A DNA stretch of 64,000 nucleotides from Aequorivita sublithincola DSM 14238 (lineage in GTDB: Bacteria; Bacteroidota; Bacteroidia; Flavobacteriales; Flavobacteriaceae): NCBI RefSeq assembly GCF_000265385.1, contig NC_018013.1, positions 709,001-773,000 on the forward strand, given 5' to 3'. Positions 17,346 through 26,804 of this stretch are shown piece after piece (positions within the stretch are counted from its first letter, which is position 1; the number at the start of each line of letters is the position of its first letter). A model generated the notes under the pieces. That model ran no database searches. It was given only the letters and a program-made list of their open reading frames with translations, and had not been told where the DNA came from. The position numbers and the translations under genes were made by a program.

Positions 17346-18499
17346 TTCTCAATAAAATCAATCACAGTTTTTGTTATAAAATCAATCTGCTCATCATCCA
17401 ACTCCGTATGCATTGGCAACGAAATCACCTCTTTTACCAACTGATTTGTTACAGTAAAATCCGCTTCGTTATATCGTTCATCTTTATAAGCTTTTTGGAG
17501 ATGTAATGGAATTGGGTAATACACACCGCAAGGAATTTCCTTTTCTGTTAAATGATTTACTAACGCATCGCGATCCACCCCAACAACTTTTAAAGTGTAT
17601 TGATGAAAAACATGGCAATCGCAAACATCACAAATACTTTGAGTATTATCACAGAAGCCGGTAGGAGTAATTATATTTTCAATTTCCGCGAAAGCTAGAC
17701 TGTATTTTCTAGCGGCATTACGGCGAGCAGCGTTGTAGGTATCCAAATACGGCAACTTAGCACGAAGCACTGCAGCCTGAATGGAATCTAACCTACTATT
17801 AACACCAACCACATCGTGGTGGTAGCGAACGTACATTCCGTGATTTACAATTCCGCGAATGGTGTGTGCCAAAGCATCATCATTCGTGAAAATCGCTCCA
17901 CCATCACCATAGCATCCTAAATTTTTAGAAGGAAAAAACGAAGTGGAAGCCACGTGACCTATAGTTCCAGCCTTTTTCTTTGTACCATCCTTTGATGTGT
18001 AATCAGCGCCAATTGCTTGGGCGTTATCTTCAATTACATATAAATTGTGTTCTTTAGCAATGTCCATAATTTCGTCCATATTGGCCACAAGACCAAAAAG
18101 ATGAACGGGAACAATTGCCTTCGTTTTTGGGGTGATTGCGCGTTTTATGGCATCAATGTCAATGTTGAAGTTTATCGGATCCACATCAACCAAAACTGGC
18201 GTTAGTCGTAAAAGCGCAATAACTTCAACAGTTGCAGCAAAGGTGAAATCTGCCGTAATAACCTCATCGCCTGGTTTTAAATCCAGCGCCATCATTGCAA
18301 TTTGCAAAGCATCAGTACCGTTGGCGCAAGGAATTACGTGTTTTACGCCTAAATATTCCTCAAGTTCCTTTTGAAATTCGTGAACGTCTGGTCCATTGAT
18401 GAATGCAGTAGTTTCAATCACATTCATTATAGAACTGTCCACGTGTTCCTTTATATCTTTATACTGACCCTTAAGGTCAACCATTTGTATTTTTTTCAT
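17342..18499 (-). CDS. DegT/DnrJ/EryC1/StrS-family sugar aminotransferase
   Basis: PLP aminotransferase for nucleotide-linked keto sugars. 385 residues: CANGTDALQIAMMALDLKPG, EVITADFTFAATVEVI, VIEDNAQAIGA and the Schiff-base Lys192 in TSFFPSKNLGCYGDGGAI. Odd: between NIITPTGF and HVFHQYTLKV there is a Cys-rich insertion with spacing C-x7-C-x2-C-x-C (CDNTQSICDVCDC), absent from well-studied members, which could bind a metal. Context with galE and waaA suggests lipopolysaccharide or capsule sugar synthesis. Which amino sugar it makes is unknown. Confidence 0.9.
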   Translation of the reverse strand: MKKIQMVDLKGQYKDIKEHVDSSIMNVIETTAFINGPDVHEFQKELEEYLGVKHVIPCANGTDALQIAMMALDLKPGDEVITADFTFAATVEVIALLRLTPVLVDVDPINFNIDIDAIKRAITPKTKAIVPVHLFGLVANMDEIMDIAKEHNLYVIEDNAQAIGADYTSKDGTKKKAGTIGHVASTSFFPSKNLGCYGDGGAIFTNDDALAHTIRGIVNHGMYVRYHHDVVGVNSRLDSIQAAVLRAKLPYLDTYNAARRNAARKYSLAFAEIENIITPTGFCDNTQSICDVCDCHVFHQYTLKVVGVDRDALVNHLTEKEIPCGVYYPIPLHLQKAYKDERYNEADFTVTNQLVKEVISLPMHTELDDEQIDFITKTVIDFIEK

Positions 18500-18525
18500 C
18501 TGAAGGAAATATTTTTAAGATTCCG

Positions 18526-18533
18526 CAAAATTA
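18526..18533 (-). promoter_or_regulatory. Candidate -7 element for DegT-DUF6624 operon
   Basis: Minus-strand TAATTTTG (TAnnTTTG consensus), 27 bases before the DegT start. No convincing -33 element. Confidence 0.4.
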
Positions 18534-18553
18534 CGAAAATGAAATTTGTTATC

Positions 18554-18588
18554 TCGGGATTCGGGATTTGTTAATTCGGGATTCGAGA
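18554..18588. repeat. Degenerate heptamer array TCGGGAT
   Basis: TCGGGAT occurs twice in tandem, then TTGTTAA, TTCGGGA and TTCGAGA; the GGGATT core recurs at 18556, 18563 and 18578, the last shifted by one base. It lies between the divergent DegT and waaA genes. Confidence 0.5.
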
Positions 18589-18615
18589 TGAAACTGTTTG
18601 AATTGACTTCCTTAG

Positions 18616-18650
18616 TTTGGAATTTGGTACTCGAAATTTGGTATTTTTAC
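18616..18650. repeat. Degenerate heptamer array TTTGGWA before waaA
   Basis: Units TTTGGAA, TTTGGTA, CTCGAAA, TTTGGTA and TTTTTAC in strict phase, ending six bases before the waaA ATG at 18656. It would occupy the leader or core promoter of waaA. Confidence 0.55.
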
Positions 18651-18655
18651 CCCCG

Positions 18656-19897
18656 ATGCACACAATCTATAACTTATTAATTCAATTTGCTTCCTTCGGT
18701 TTAAGGATTGTGGCGCTTTTCAGCAACAAGATGAAGCTTTTTGTTGACGGCAGAAAAGATGTTTTTGAAATTCTTCAGCAAAAAATTTCTTTAGAAGACA
18801 AAACCATTTGGTTCCATTGTGCATCTTTAGGTGAATTTGAACAAGGTGTTCCAATAATGGAGGCAATGAAAAAACTAAAACCAAACCATAAAATTGTGGT
18901 CAGCTTTTTCTCGCCTTCCGGTTTTGAGAATAAAAAAAATACTCCTTTGGCTGATGCCGTGGTCTATTTGCCGATGGACACCCAATTAAACGCGAAAAGG
19001 TTTATTGAAGCGATTCATCCATCTATCGCACTTTTTGTGAAATATGAATTCTGGCCTAATTATCTTTTTCTACTTCAAAAGAAAAATATTCCAACCCTCC
19101 TAGTTTCGGGAGTTTTTCGAGAAAACCAAATCTTCTTTAAAAGCTATGGTGGTTTTATGAGAAACGCACTTTCCACTTTTAAACACTTTTTTGTACAAGA
19201 AGAAAATTCTGAAATACTTTTAAAAAACATCGGTTTCAAAAATGTAACTGTTAGTGGCGACACTCGATTTGACAGGGTTTCGCATCAAATTGAAATGGAC
19301 AATACGTTGAAATTTGCAGAAGATTTCAAAGGAAATTCGCTTTGCATTGTCTGCGGAAGCACTTGGCCAGAAGATGAAGTTCTGTTGGTAAATTACATAA
19401 ATACTTCCCCAGAAAACGTTAAGTTCATCATTGCTCCGCATAAAATTGAAGCTGATAAGATTGAAGATTTCAGAAGAAAAATCAATAAGAAATCAATTCT
19501 TCATTCAGATAAAGATGAAGTGAATATTTCTGAATACGAAGTTTTAATTATTGACTGTATCGGTCTGTTGGGCAAACTTTATAGCTATGCAGATATCGCC
19601 TTTGTTGGTGGTGCGGCAGGAAAAACTGGGCTTCACAATATATTGGAGCCCGCCACTTTTGGAGTGCCAATTGTTATTGGAAAAAATTATGACGAATTTC
19701 CAGAAGCCATTCGTCTGCGAGATTTAGCTGGTCTGTATTCGGTGACAAACTCAGAAGAATGTAGCGCAATTTTGAATAAATTTATAACCAATGCCAACTT
19801 CAGAAATCAAACTGGAATGATCTGCGGCCACTTTGTTAACAAAAATACTGGGGCAACGCAAAAGGTTGTTGATTATATTTCAGTACACTTTGAATAA
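18656..19897 (+). CDS. waaA: 3-deoxy-D-manno-octulosonic acid (Kdo) transferase
   Basis: Adds Kdo to lipid A precursor at the inner membrane. 413 residues from the chosen ATG. An N-terminal membrane-association helix (IYNLLIQFASFGLRIVALFS) precedes WFHCASLGEFEQGVPIMEA, a conserved acceptor-side motif containing the catalytic Glu, then KYEFWPNYLFLL, IVCGSTWPEDE and GGAAGKTGLHNILEPATFGVP of the GT-B donor domain. An in-frame ATG at 18617 would add 13 non-conserved residues encoded by the heptamer array, so it is rejected. Confidence 0.93.
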   Translation: MHTIYNLLIQFASFGLRIVALFSNKMKLFVDGRKDVFEILQQKISLEDKTIWFHCASLGEFEQGVPIMEAMKKLKPNHKIVVSFFSPSGFENKKNTPLADAVVYLPMDTQLNAKRFIEAIHPSIALFVKYEFWPNYLFLLQKKNIPTLLVSGVFRENQIFFKSYGGFMRNALSTFKHFFVQEENSEILLKNIGFKNVTVSGDTRFDRVSHQIEMDNTLKFAEDFKGNSLCIVCGSTWPEDEVLLVNYINTSPENVKFIIAPHKIEADKIEDFRRKINKKSILHSDKDEVNISEYEVLIIDCIGLLGKLYSYADIAFVGGAAGKTGLHNILEPATFGVPIVIGKNYDEFPEAIRLRDLAGLYSVTNSEECSAILNKFITNANFRNQTGMICGHFVNKNTGATQKVVDYISVHFE

Positions 19898-20011
19898 ATT
19901 AAACATCTATTGTTTTAATTATTTGAAACATATTCACCCAAAAACCATTTAATTAATATAATTTTCACATTCTTTAATATTAAATTATCAATTTAACATT
20001 TTCAAATAGGT

Positions 20012-20019
20012 TAGATTTG
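20012..20019 (+). promoter_or_regulatory. Candidate -7 element for small lipoprotein pair
   Basis: TAGATTTG matches TAnnTTTG and lies 25 bases before the ATG at 20045. Confidence 0.4.
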
Positions 20020-20044
20020 TCCAAACCATTAAAACAATCTAGTT

Positions 20045-20263
20045 ATGAAAAAATTATTTATAGTTATTGCCATTGCTTCTTTAGGTTTGGTTTCGTGTCG
20101 TGAGACGGAAACCAAAGAAGTTATAAGAGAAGTACAAGTTGAAACTCCAGTTAAAGTAGAAAAGGAAGAAAGAAAAAGCGTTCTTGAACGTACTGCTCAA
20201 GAAATAGACAAGGAGGTTAACGAAGAAATCGACAAAAAAATTGACGAAATCGGAAACGATTAA
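20045..20263 (+). CDS. Small lipoprotein, coiled-coil
   Basis: 72 residues. Lipobox LGLVSC (Cys19) then an almost entirely charged, helical tail rich in Lys and Glu (TQAEIDKE-like heptads: ERTAQEIDKEVNEEIDKKID). Unknown family. Followed after 33 bases by a second small lipoprotein and then a terminator, so the two form a unit. Function unknown. Confidence 0.65.
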   Translation: MKKLFIVIAIASLGLVSCRETETKEVIREVQVETPVKVEKEERKSVLERTAQEIDKEVNEEIDKKIDEIGND

Positions 20264-20296
20264 TATGTTACAAACACTAACTTAAAACCCAAAACA

Positions 20297-20533
20297 ATGA
20301 AAAAGCTAACAATGATTGCCCTATTTGCAGGATTTTTAACAATGTCTCTTTCTTCTTGTAGAGATCAAAAAACGCCTAAAGAAGAGATTATTGAAGACAT
20401 GCAAGACCAAGGCGCAGACGTAAAAGTAAAAGACGGCGGCGACAAAATTAAAATGGAAACCGACGACCAAAAGGTTAAAATCAAAACCGACGACGACGGA
20501 AATGTAAAAATAAAGCAAGAAGATAAAGACTAA
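20297..20533 (+). CDS. Small acidic/basic repeat lipoprotein
   Basis: 78 residues. Lipobox SLSSC (Cys21). The mature part contains alternating K-V-K-I-K strands separated by Asp-rich turns (ADVKVKDGGDKIKMETDD then QKVKIKTDDDGNVKIKQE), a short repeated beta pattern about 11-12 residues long. A possible cation-binding or envelope-structural peptide; no known family. Ends before an intrinsic terminator at 20601. Confidence 0.65.
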   Translation: MKKLTMIALFAGFLTMSLSSCRDQKTPKEEIIEDMQDQGADVKVKDGGDKIKMETDDQKVKIKTDDDGNVKIKQEDKD

Positions 20534-20600
20534 CTTTTATCTTTTTTAAACCTCAGGAGAATTTCAAAATCCTACTGAAGTTTATTTATCCTAAATTCTA

Positions 20601-20631
20601 AAAAGGAACCAACAAATGGTTCCTTTTTTTA
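20601..20631 (+). terminator. Intrinsic terminator after small lipoproteins
   Basis: Perfect 11-bp stem AAAAGGAACCA (20601-20611) and TGGTTCCTTTT (20617-20627), 5-base loop, T run. Confidence 0.88.
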
Positions 20632-20739
20632 TTATTAAAGTCTTAAGAAATCGACTTAACGAAAACTTTTCAAAAAGCTAAAACCTTAACTTTTCTTTGC
20701 ATAATCTTAGCCTTAAAACCATTAATTTGCTTCAATACT

Positions 20740-22785
20740 ATGGCTTCACTCTACAATTCAAAATTTTATCACCGCGATCTATCGTGGCTTCGTTTTAATC
20801 ACCGCGTTTTGCAGGAAGCTGCAGACGCACGTAACCCACTTTACGAACGCATAAAATTTCTAGCCATATTTTCTTCAAACCTAGACGAGTTTTTTAGAGT
20901 TCGGGTTTCGGATATTCGGCAGATAAAAAAGATTGAAAAACCGCTTCGGAAAAAACTCATTACCAAACCAAATAAGGTTTTAAAAGAAATTAAGGAGCAG
21001 GTTGACATTCAGCAGCAGGAATTCGGGCGAGTTTTTACGGAAGAAATAATCCCAGAATTAGCTTCGGAAGGAATCCAACTTATTCGTCACGAAGATTTTT
21101 CTGAAGAACAAAAGAAAATCGCAACCGAATATTACGAAGAGAGCCTTAAAAAACTCACCGAAGTAGTTTGTAATTCCTGTTCTAGCAACGAAGAGGTTTT
21201 CGTGAAAAATGAAGCTATTTATCTTACCGCACAAACTGCGGAAGATGAATTTGTAATGGTTGAAATTCCCGAGACCGAACCTCGCTTTTTCGTCTTTCCT
21301 TCTGAAAATGAAACTTTTCACGTCACTTTTATTGATGAAATTCTAAAATACAACCTCATTAAGGAATTTTCGAAAGAAGCTGAAATAGTTTTTCATTCAA
21401 TAAAGATTTCGCGCGACGCAGAACTTTATATTGAAGATGAATTTTCCGGTAATTTGATGGAAAAAATAAAGGCCGCATTGCCCAAACGCGATACAGGCCA
21501 AGCCACGAGAGTACTCATTGATCCAGAAATGCCAAAGGAGTTTCGTGAGATTTTGAAAAAAGCGTTGGACGTAACCCATACCGATGTGGTTTTGGGTGGC
21601 CGTTATCACAATTTCAAGGATTTTATGAACTTTCCAAATCCTACAGCGAAGAAATTATCCAATAAAAAATTACCGCCACTGCCCCATCCTGTTTTAAGTA
21701 ACTGTAAATCATTTTTCTCTGAAATAGACAAAAAAGATCAGTTGCTTCATTATCCTTATCAAAGTTTTGACCCGGTAATAAAATTGATGGAAGAAGCTGC
21801 AAATGACCCGTTGGTGAAAACCATAAAAATTACCATTTACCGCGCAGCAGCAGATTCTCCGCTTAATGATGCAATTGCTCTAGCCGCCAAAAACGGAAAG
21901 GATGTAACCGTATTTATTGAAGTAAAAGCCCGTTTTGACGAGCATAATAATTTAAAATGGGGCGCAATTTTCAGAGAGCACGGCGCGCGTGTAATCTATA
22001 GTTATCCAGACATTAAAGTACATTCCAAAATACTATATATTGAAAGGGAAGTTGATGAAAAAATAAAACGTTACGCATACATAGCCACGGGTAATTTTAA
22101 TGAAAATACTGCAAAACTCTATACAGATTTTGGGCTGATGACTGCCAATAAGAAAATTACAAAAGACCTTAAAAAAGTATTTATGGTGCTAGAGCGCGAT
22201 ATGATTGTGCCAAAAACCAAAGAACTTTTGGTTTCGCCTTTTACTACACGAGAACGTTTTACTGCTTTGGTTGAAAAAGAAATTGCGTTGGCAGTTGCGG
22301 GTAAACCAGCGTCCATTACCTTGAAAATGAACAGTCTTGAAGACCAAAGAATGATCAAGGAACTCTATAAAGCAAGCAATTCTGGGGTTCAAGTTAGGTT
22401 GCTGATTCGGGGAATGTGTTCGTTGATTCCTAGAATAAAAGGACAAAGCGAAAATATTTATGTAACCAGTATTATAGATCGCTTTCTGGAACACGGAAGG
22501 ATTTACATGTTCGGAAACGGTGGCAACGAAAAGATTTATATTGGAAGCGCAGACTGGATGAACCGCAACCTTAGTCACCGAATTGAGGTAGTAGTGCCAA
22601 TTTTGGATAAAGACCACAAAAAAATGGTTAGAGAAATTATTGATATTGAACTTGCAGACAATGTGAAGGCACGAATAATTGATGAAGCACAAAGCAATCA
22701 ATACGTAAAAAACTCAGAAAAGCCAGTGCGTTCACAAATTGAAACGTATAAATATTTCGAAAGATTACTAGATAAAACCCATTGA
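20740..22785 (+). CDS. ppk1: Polyphosphate kinase 1
   Basis: Polymerises the gamma phosphate of ATP into inorganic polyphosphate. 681 residues, the usual PPK1 size. N-terminal HRDLSWLRFNHRVLQEAADA and LAIFSSNLDEFFRVRVSDI, the central YPYQSFDPVI, and the phospholipase-D-like catalytic core EVKARFDEHNNLKWG with the phosphohistidine in DIKVHSKILYIE (His428), plus YIGSADWMNRNLSHRIEV near the C-terminus. The last 18 bases overlap the convergent App1-type gene. Confidence 0.97.
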   Translation: MASLYNSKFYHRDLSWLRFNHRVLQEAADARNPLYERIKFLAIFSSNLDEFFRVRVSDIRQIKKIEKPLRKKLITKPNKVLKEIKEQVDIQQQEFGRVFTEEIIPELASEGIQLIRHEDFSEEQKKIATEYYEESLKKLTEVVCNSCSSNEEVFVKNEAIYLTAQTAEDEFVMVEIPETEPRFFVFPSENETFHVTFIDEILKYNLIKEFSKEAEIVFHSIKISRDAELYIEDEFSGNLMEKIKAALPKRDTGQATRVLIDPEMPKEFREILKKALDVTHTDVVLGGRYHNFKDFMNFPNPTAKKLSNKKLPPLPHPVLSNCKSFFSEIDKKDQLLHYPYQSFDPVIKLMEEAANDPLVKTIKITIYRAAADSPLNDAIALAAKNGKDVTVFIEVKARFDEHNNLKWGAIFREHGARVIYSYPDIKVHSKILYIEREVDEKIKRYAYIATGNFNENTAKLYTDFGLMTANKKITKDLKKVFMVLERDMIVPKTKELLVSPFTTRERFTALVEKEIALAVAGKPASITLKMNSLEDQRMIKELYKASNSGVQVRLLIRGMCSLIPRIKGQSENIYVTSIIDRFLEHGRIYMFGNGGNEKIYIGSADWMNRNLSHRIEVVVPILDKDHKKMVREIIDIELADNVKARIIDEAQSNQYVKNSEKPVRSQIETYKYFERLLDKTH

Positions 22786-23769
22786 TTTTGCGTGTGCAAT
22801 CGCTGCCTCACTATCCTTAACTAAAAGTACAGGCACGGTTTCATATTTTTCAAATAGTCCTTTTACGCGTATCATCTTCCTCTCGTGTTTTACGTTTCGA
22901 AGGTAGATTGCTAAAATTCTTTCGGGATGTGCTTCGGCAATTTCAATATAAATATCTGGATCGTGCTCGCCGCTGTCGCCAATTAATATGAAGGGCAGTT
23001 TTGGATAGGTCTTTAAAATATTGATGATTTCCTTTTGTTTCTGGGGCTTTTCGGGTTTATATTTTTTCGCAAACGGATTTACAAAATCACGAAGCAAGAT
23101 TGGACCTTTCGGAAAATTATTCTTCTCTAGAAATACTTCTAAATACCGATACAGATTCCACGGGCCGTGACTTACATAGAATATTGGGTTGCATTCATTA
23201 GTAGTCTTTCCATTTTTGAGCATCTCATAGAATTCTGCAGCGCCTTTCAATGGCACTCTTTTTTCGGCTCGTTTGAAGATGGTGTTTTTAACTACTTGCC
23301 ACTTAAATCGCGAAGTAAGTCCTGTGTGTAGTATGGTATCATCAACATCACTTATTACACCAAATTTTGCAGTTTTTGAAGATATAAAGACTTCACCTTT
23401 AAATTTATTATCACTCTGGATTCTTCTTTTTGAAAAAATTTCAGCAAAGGAGATTTCGTAGTGTAAGCAGCCGTTTTCATCAATTAAGGGAAGCAAATTA
23501 TCAATAGATTGATCTATCAAAAAATAACCTTGGTTATCTGTTGTGATTTCAATTTTACGGCCATCAGAAAGCGTCAAAATAAGATTTTCATCTGTGATGA
23601 GATCTGTTTCAAAGCGCTTGTACGTATTCCAAAGCAAATTGAAGAAGCCCTTTTTTGAAAGATCAATATTTTCGTCTTCAAGCGCCCTACCTTTTACATA
23701 TAAATGATTTGGCGTTCCGTAACTTCGGAAAGTGATGATTTGAATTGGGTCTTTTTTGAAAAGGCTCAT
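22768..23769 (-). CDS. App1-family phosphatidate phosphatase-like protein (DUF2183)
   Basis: 333 residues. The HAD-type catalytic motif FGVISDVDDTILHTGL (DxDxT, Asp141/Asp143) and the later FYVSHGPWNLYRYLEVFLE, then FILIGDSGEHDPDIY (motif IV), match the App1 domain first defined in yeast actin-patch Mg2+-dependent phosphatidate phosphatase. The N-terminal 130 residues are a beta-rich domain. Bacterial substrates are unproven. Its 3' end overlaps ppk1 by 18 bp tail to tail, and it lies beside pyrophosphatase genes. Confidence 0.88.
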   Translation of the reverse strand: MSLFKKDPIQIITFRSYGTPNHLYVKGRALEDENIDLSKKGFFNLLWNTYKRFETDLITDENLILTLSDGRKIEITTDNQGYFLIDQSIDNLLPLIDENGCLHYEISFAEIFSKRRIQSDNKFKGEVFISSKTAKFGVISDVDDTILHTGLTSRFKWQVVKNTIFKRAEKRVPLKGAAEFYEMLKNGKTTNECNPIFYVSHGPWNLYRYLEVFLEKNNFPKGPILLRDFVNPFAKKYKPEKPQKQKEIINILKTYPKLPFILIGDSGEHDPDIYIEIAEAHPERILAIYLRNVKHERKMIRVKGLFEKYETVPVLLVKDSEAAIAHAKSMGFI

Positions 23770-24042
23770 AAGGAAACAAGGTAGTATAATTTGGGATAAT
23801 TGAATGTTTGAGTCACGACTTTTTGAAACAGGACTTAAGGGAATCAGGACACAGAATTGTTTGAGACAAGACCGTTGGAATTATAGATGGAATATTTCAG
23901 ATTGGTTTGAATTTAACTCTCTATTTTGGTGAAATGAATCGGCTTAGAAATGATAAATGACGACTTCTATCTTTTCAGCAGAATTAGTCCTGTTTCCTGT
24001 AGCGAAGCGGTCTTGGTTCTTGATTCCAATTTCGTGCTAAAT
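23770..24042. other. Non-coding gap with heptamer-like sequence
   Basis: No supportable gene. On the plus strand AGTCCTG and TTTCCTG (23986-23999) and, two units later and in phase, TGGTTCT and TGATTCC (24014-24027) show seven-base periodicity. On the minus strand similar TCCTGATT-type units occur around 23820-23880. The hppA terminator lies at the right end. Confidence 0.4.
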
Positions 24043-24078
24043 AAAAAACCTGCCAAGTTTTAGAAGCCTGACAGGTTG
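24043..24078 (-). terminator. Intrinsic terminator of hppA
   Basis: Read on the minus strand, AACCTGTCA (24077-24069) pairs with TGGCAGGTT (24055-24047) with one G-U pair, followed by TTTT from the A run at 24043-24048. Confidence 0.8.
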
Positions 24079-24109
24079 GATTTTGGTATTTATTTTTCTT
24101 GGAATTTGT

Positions 24110-26644
24110 TTATTCCTTATCCTTAATTTTAATCTTCATTCCTTCAACATCTTTCAGTTGTGAACGAACTTCTTCTTCTGTTCCAGTGAAAGTTTTGGTT
24201 TCGGTTGTTTCAACACCATCTACAGTAGTTGTGATAGTAACATTTGCAGTTACTTGATCGTTGTTGTCGTTTTTCAACATTTCAACCATTGTTTTAGTCT
24301 TATTTCTAAGATTATCACCTTCAGTAATAGTACTTCCAGTTTCAATATATTGAATTTGTTTATCGGTAAGAATGGTTTTGTTACCATTAGCATCAATAAA
24401 ATAAACTTCTTCCGAAGAGGTTTCATTTGCTACTACTTCACCAGTGTGTCCACCAAGAATTGGAGCAATTACAAGACCGATCAAACAAGTAAGTTTAATC
24501 AAAATGTTCATTGAAGGGCCCGAAGTATCTTTAAATGGATCACCAACAGTATCACCGGTTACGGCTGCTTTGTGAGCTTCGCTTCCTTTGTAAGTCATTT
24601 CGCCATTAATTACCACTCCTGCTTCAAAAGATTTTTTAGCGTTATCCCAAGCACCACCAGCGTTGTTTTGGAAAATAGCCCAAAGCACACCACTCACGGT
24701 AACTCCAGCCATATAACCACCCAACATTTCAGCGATTGCCATATTGTCCATTCCGAAAATCATTGGTACGAAAGCAATAACTAATGGAAAACCAATAGTC
24801 ATAATCCCTGGTAACAACATTTCTCTTAATGAAGCTTTTGTGGAAATAGCAACACACTTATCATATTCTGGTTTGCCAGTACCTTCCATAATTCCTGGAA
24901 TTTCACGGAACTGACGTCTCACTTCATTTACCATTTGCATCGCAGCTTTACCCACTGCATTCATCGCCAAGGCAGAGAATACAACTGGAATCATTCCACC
25001 TACAAAAAGCATTGCCAAAACTGGTGCTTTAAAGATGTTAATACCATCAATTCCTGTAAAAGTTACATAAGCAGCAAAAAGTGCTAATGAAGTTAAGGCA
25101 GCAGAAGCAATAGCAAAACCTTTTCCAGTTGCTGCAGTTGTATTACCTACAGAATCTAAAATATCAGTACGTTCACGAACAATTGGTTCTTGCTCGCTCA
25201 TTTCGGCAATACCACCAGCGTTATCACTAATTGGTCCGAAAGCATCAATAGCCAGTTGCATAGCTGTTGTAGCCATCATTGCAGAAGCTGCAAGTGCAAC
25301 TCCATAAAAACCTGCAAAAGCATACGATGCCCAAATAGCACCTGCGAAAAGTAATACTGAAGGGAAGGTAGAAATCATCCCTGTTGCTAAACCTGCAATA
25401 ATGTTAGTTCCTGCTCCAGTTGAAGATTGTTGTACGATTTTAAGAATCGGTTTTTTACCTAAACCAGTGTAGTATTCAGTAACTGACGAAATACCAGCAC
25501 CTACAACCAAACCAACCAAAGTAGCATAAAACACTCTCATTGAAGAAATCTCTTGAAGACCTTCGCCAAAGAAACTCATATTCATAGTTTCAGGAAGCAT
25601 CCATTTTACAAGAGCAAAACAAGAAACAGCTACTAAAACTATTGAAACCCAGTTACCAATGTTCAAAGCGCCCATTACTTGAGATTCCTTTGCATCGTTA
25701 TTTTTTATTTTTACAAGCATTGTACCTATTATCGAGATAATGATACCCACACCTGCAATTGCCATTGGTAATAAAATTGGACCAATACCGCCAAATGCAT
25801 CGGTAATTGCACCACCCATATCTTTAATTACGTAGTTTCCTAAAACCATTGCTGCAAGCACTGTTGCTACATAACTACCAAATAAATCGGCACCCATACC
25901 TGCAACATCACCTACGTTATCACCTACGTTATCTGCGATTGTAGCAGGGTTACGAGGATCATCTTCTGGAATACCAGCTTCCACTTTACCAACTAAATCT
26001 GCTCCAACATCGGCAGCTTTTGTGTAGATACCACCACCTACTCTTGCGAACAAGGCGATTGATTCGGCTCCAAGAGAGAATCCAGCCAATGTTTCAAGGA
26101 CGATTGTCATTAATTCTGTACCAGAAAACTCAACTCCATTTATAACTTGAGGAGCCCAAACACCATTCATAAAAAAGTGAAAGAAGAAAATAAAGAATGC
26201 TGTTAAACCTAATACTGCAAGACCTGCAACACCAAGACCCATTACGGTACCACCACCAAAAGATACTTTTAAAGCATCTGGCAGACTTGTTTTTGCAGCT
26301 TGTGTAGTACGAACGTTTGTTTTAGTTGCTATTTTCATCCCCATATTACCTGCAAGCGCAGAAAACACAGCACCGAAAATAAAAGCAACTACTATTAATA
26401 TATGTGTTGTAGGAACAACGTATGAAACTATTGCCAAAGCAACACTCACAATAACAACAAAAACGGCAAGTAATCTGTACTCAGCGTTAAGGAAAGCTAA
26501 AGCACCTTCGTAAATGTGGTCGCTTATTTCTTTCATTTTACCATCGCCGGGATTTTGTTTCATTACCCAAGAACGTTTAACGGCCATAAAGATTAAGCCT
26601 AATATCGCCATTACTATCGGCGCGTAAATCATCATTGATTCCAT
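24110..26644 (-). CDS. hppA: Membrane-bound ion-pumping pyrophosphatase
   Basis: Hydrolyses pyrophosphate and pumps Na+ and/or H+ across the inner membrane. About 16 hydrophobic helices; substrate motifs [19 protein letters not shown] and [18 protein letters not shown], and the later [11 protein letters not shown] and [11 protein letters not shown]. The [10 protein letters not shown] segment carries Ala and Gly at the positions known to distinguish K+-dependent enzymes, so a K+-dependent, probably Na+-pumping type is inferred. At 844 residues it is long: about 110 residues after the last helix form a soluble tail ([19 protein letters not shown] to the terminal KIKIKDKE). The soluble ppa gene lies just upstream. 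Confidence 0.95.
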   Translation of the reverse strand: MESMMIYAPIVMAILGLIFMAVKRSWVMKQNPGDGKMKEISDHIYEGALAFLNAEYRLLAVFVVIVSVALAIVSYVVPTTHILIVVAFIFGAVFSALAGNMGMKIATKTNVRTTQAAKTSLPDALKVSFGGGTVMGLGVAGLAVLGLTAFFIFFFHFFMNGVWAPQVINGVEFSGTELMTIVLETLAGFSLGAESIALFARVGGGIYTKAADVGADLVGKVEAGIPEDDPRNPATIADNVGDNVGDVAGMGADLFGSYVATVLAAMVLGNYVIKDMGGAITDAFGGIGPILLPMAIAGVGIIISIIGTMLVKIKNNDAKESQVMGALNIGNWVSIVLVAVSCFALVKWMLPETMNMSFFGEGLQEISSMRVFYATLVGLVVGAGISSVTEYYTGLGKKPILKIVQQSSTGAGTNIIAGLATGMISTFPSVLLFAGAIWASYAFAGFYGVALAASAMMATTAMQLAIDAFGPISDNAGGIAEMSEQEPIVRERTDILDSVGNTTAATGKGFAIASAALTSLALFAAYVTFTGIDGINIFKAPVLAMLFVGGMIPVVFSALAMNAVGKAAMQMVNEVRRQFREIPGIMEGTGKPEYDKCVAISTKASLREMLLPGIMTIGFPLVIAFVPMIFGMDNMAIAEMLGGYMAGVTVSGVLWAIFQNNAGGAWDNAKKSFEAGVVINGEMTYKGSEAHKAAVTGDTVGDPFKDTSGPSMNILIKLTCLIGLVIAPILGGHTGEVVANETSSEEVYFIDANGNKTILTDKQIQYIETGSTITEGDNLRNKTKTMVEMLKNDNNDQVTANVTITTTVDGVETTETKTFTGTEEEVRSQLKDVEGMKIKIKDKE

Positions 26645-26686
26645 AATATTTTTTTAATTAAGATTTGGTTGTCAAATTTTCGGTTG

Positions 26687-26694
26687 CAAAAATA
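26687..26694 (-). promoter_or_regulatory. Candidate -7 element of hppA
   Basis: Minus-strand TATTTTTG matches TAnnTTTG, 43 bases before the hppA start. Confidence 0.45.
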
Positions 26695-26731
26695 GGGAAA
26701 TGGTTTGGGATACGAAACACTTAAATGCAGG

Positions 26732-26780
26732 AAACCTAACAGGAGTCATTGCGAGGTACGAAGCAATCTCCCGTTAGGTT
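26732..26780. repeat. Interspersed repeat, copy 1
   Basis: Begins AAACCTAACAGG, continues GTCATTGCGAGGTACGAAGC and ends CCGTTAGGTT, so its two ends form an imperfect inverted repeat (AACCTAAC / GTTAGGTT). A second, inverted and partly degraded copy lies at 51454-51494. The core GTCATTGCGAGG-ACGAAGCAATC resembles a repeat seen in intergenic regions of many bacteria. Confidence 0.75.
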
Positions 26781-26804
26781 ATCCAGAATAGTGATTATAT
26801 GATT

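Noticed and set aside
18617..18655. Earlier ATG for waaA
   Set aside because: The extra 13 codons are encoded by the heptamer array and precede the conserved N-terminal helix.
22189..22701. A 170-residue minus-strand open frame opposite the ppk1 3' end
   Set aside because: Fully overlapped by conserved PPK1 sequence and without any recognisable domain.
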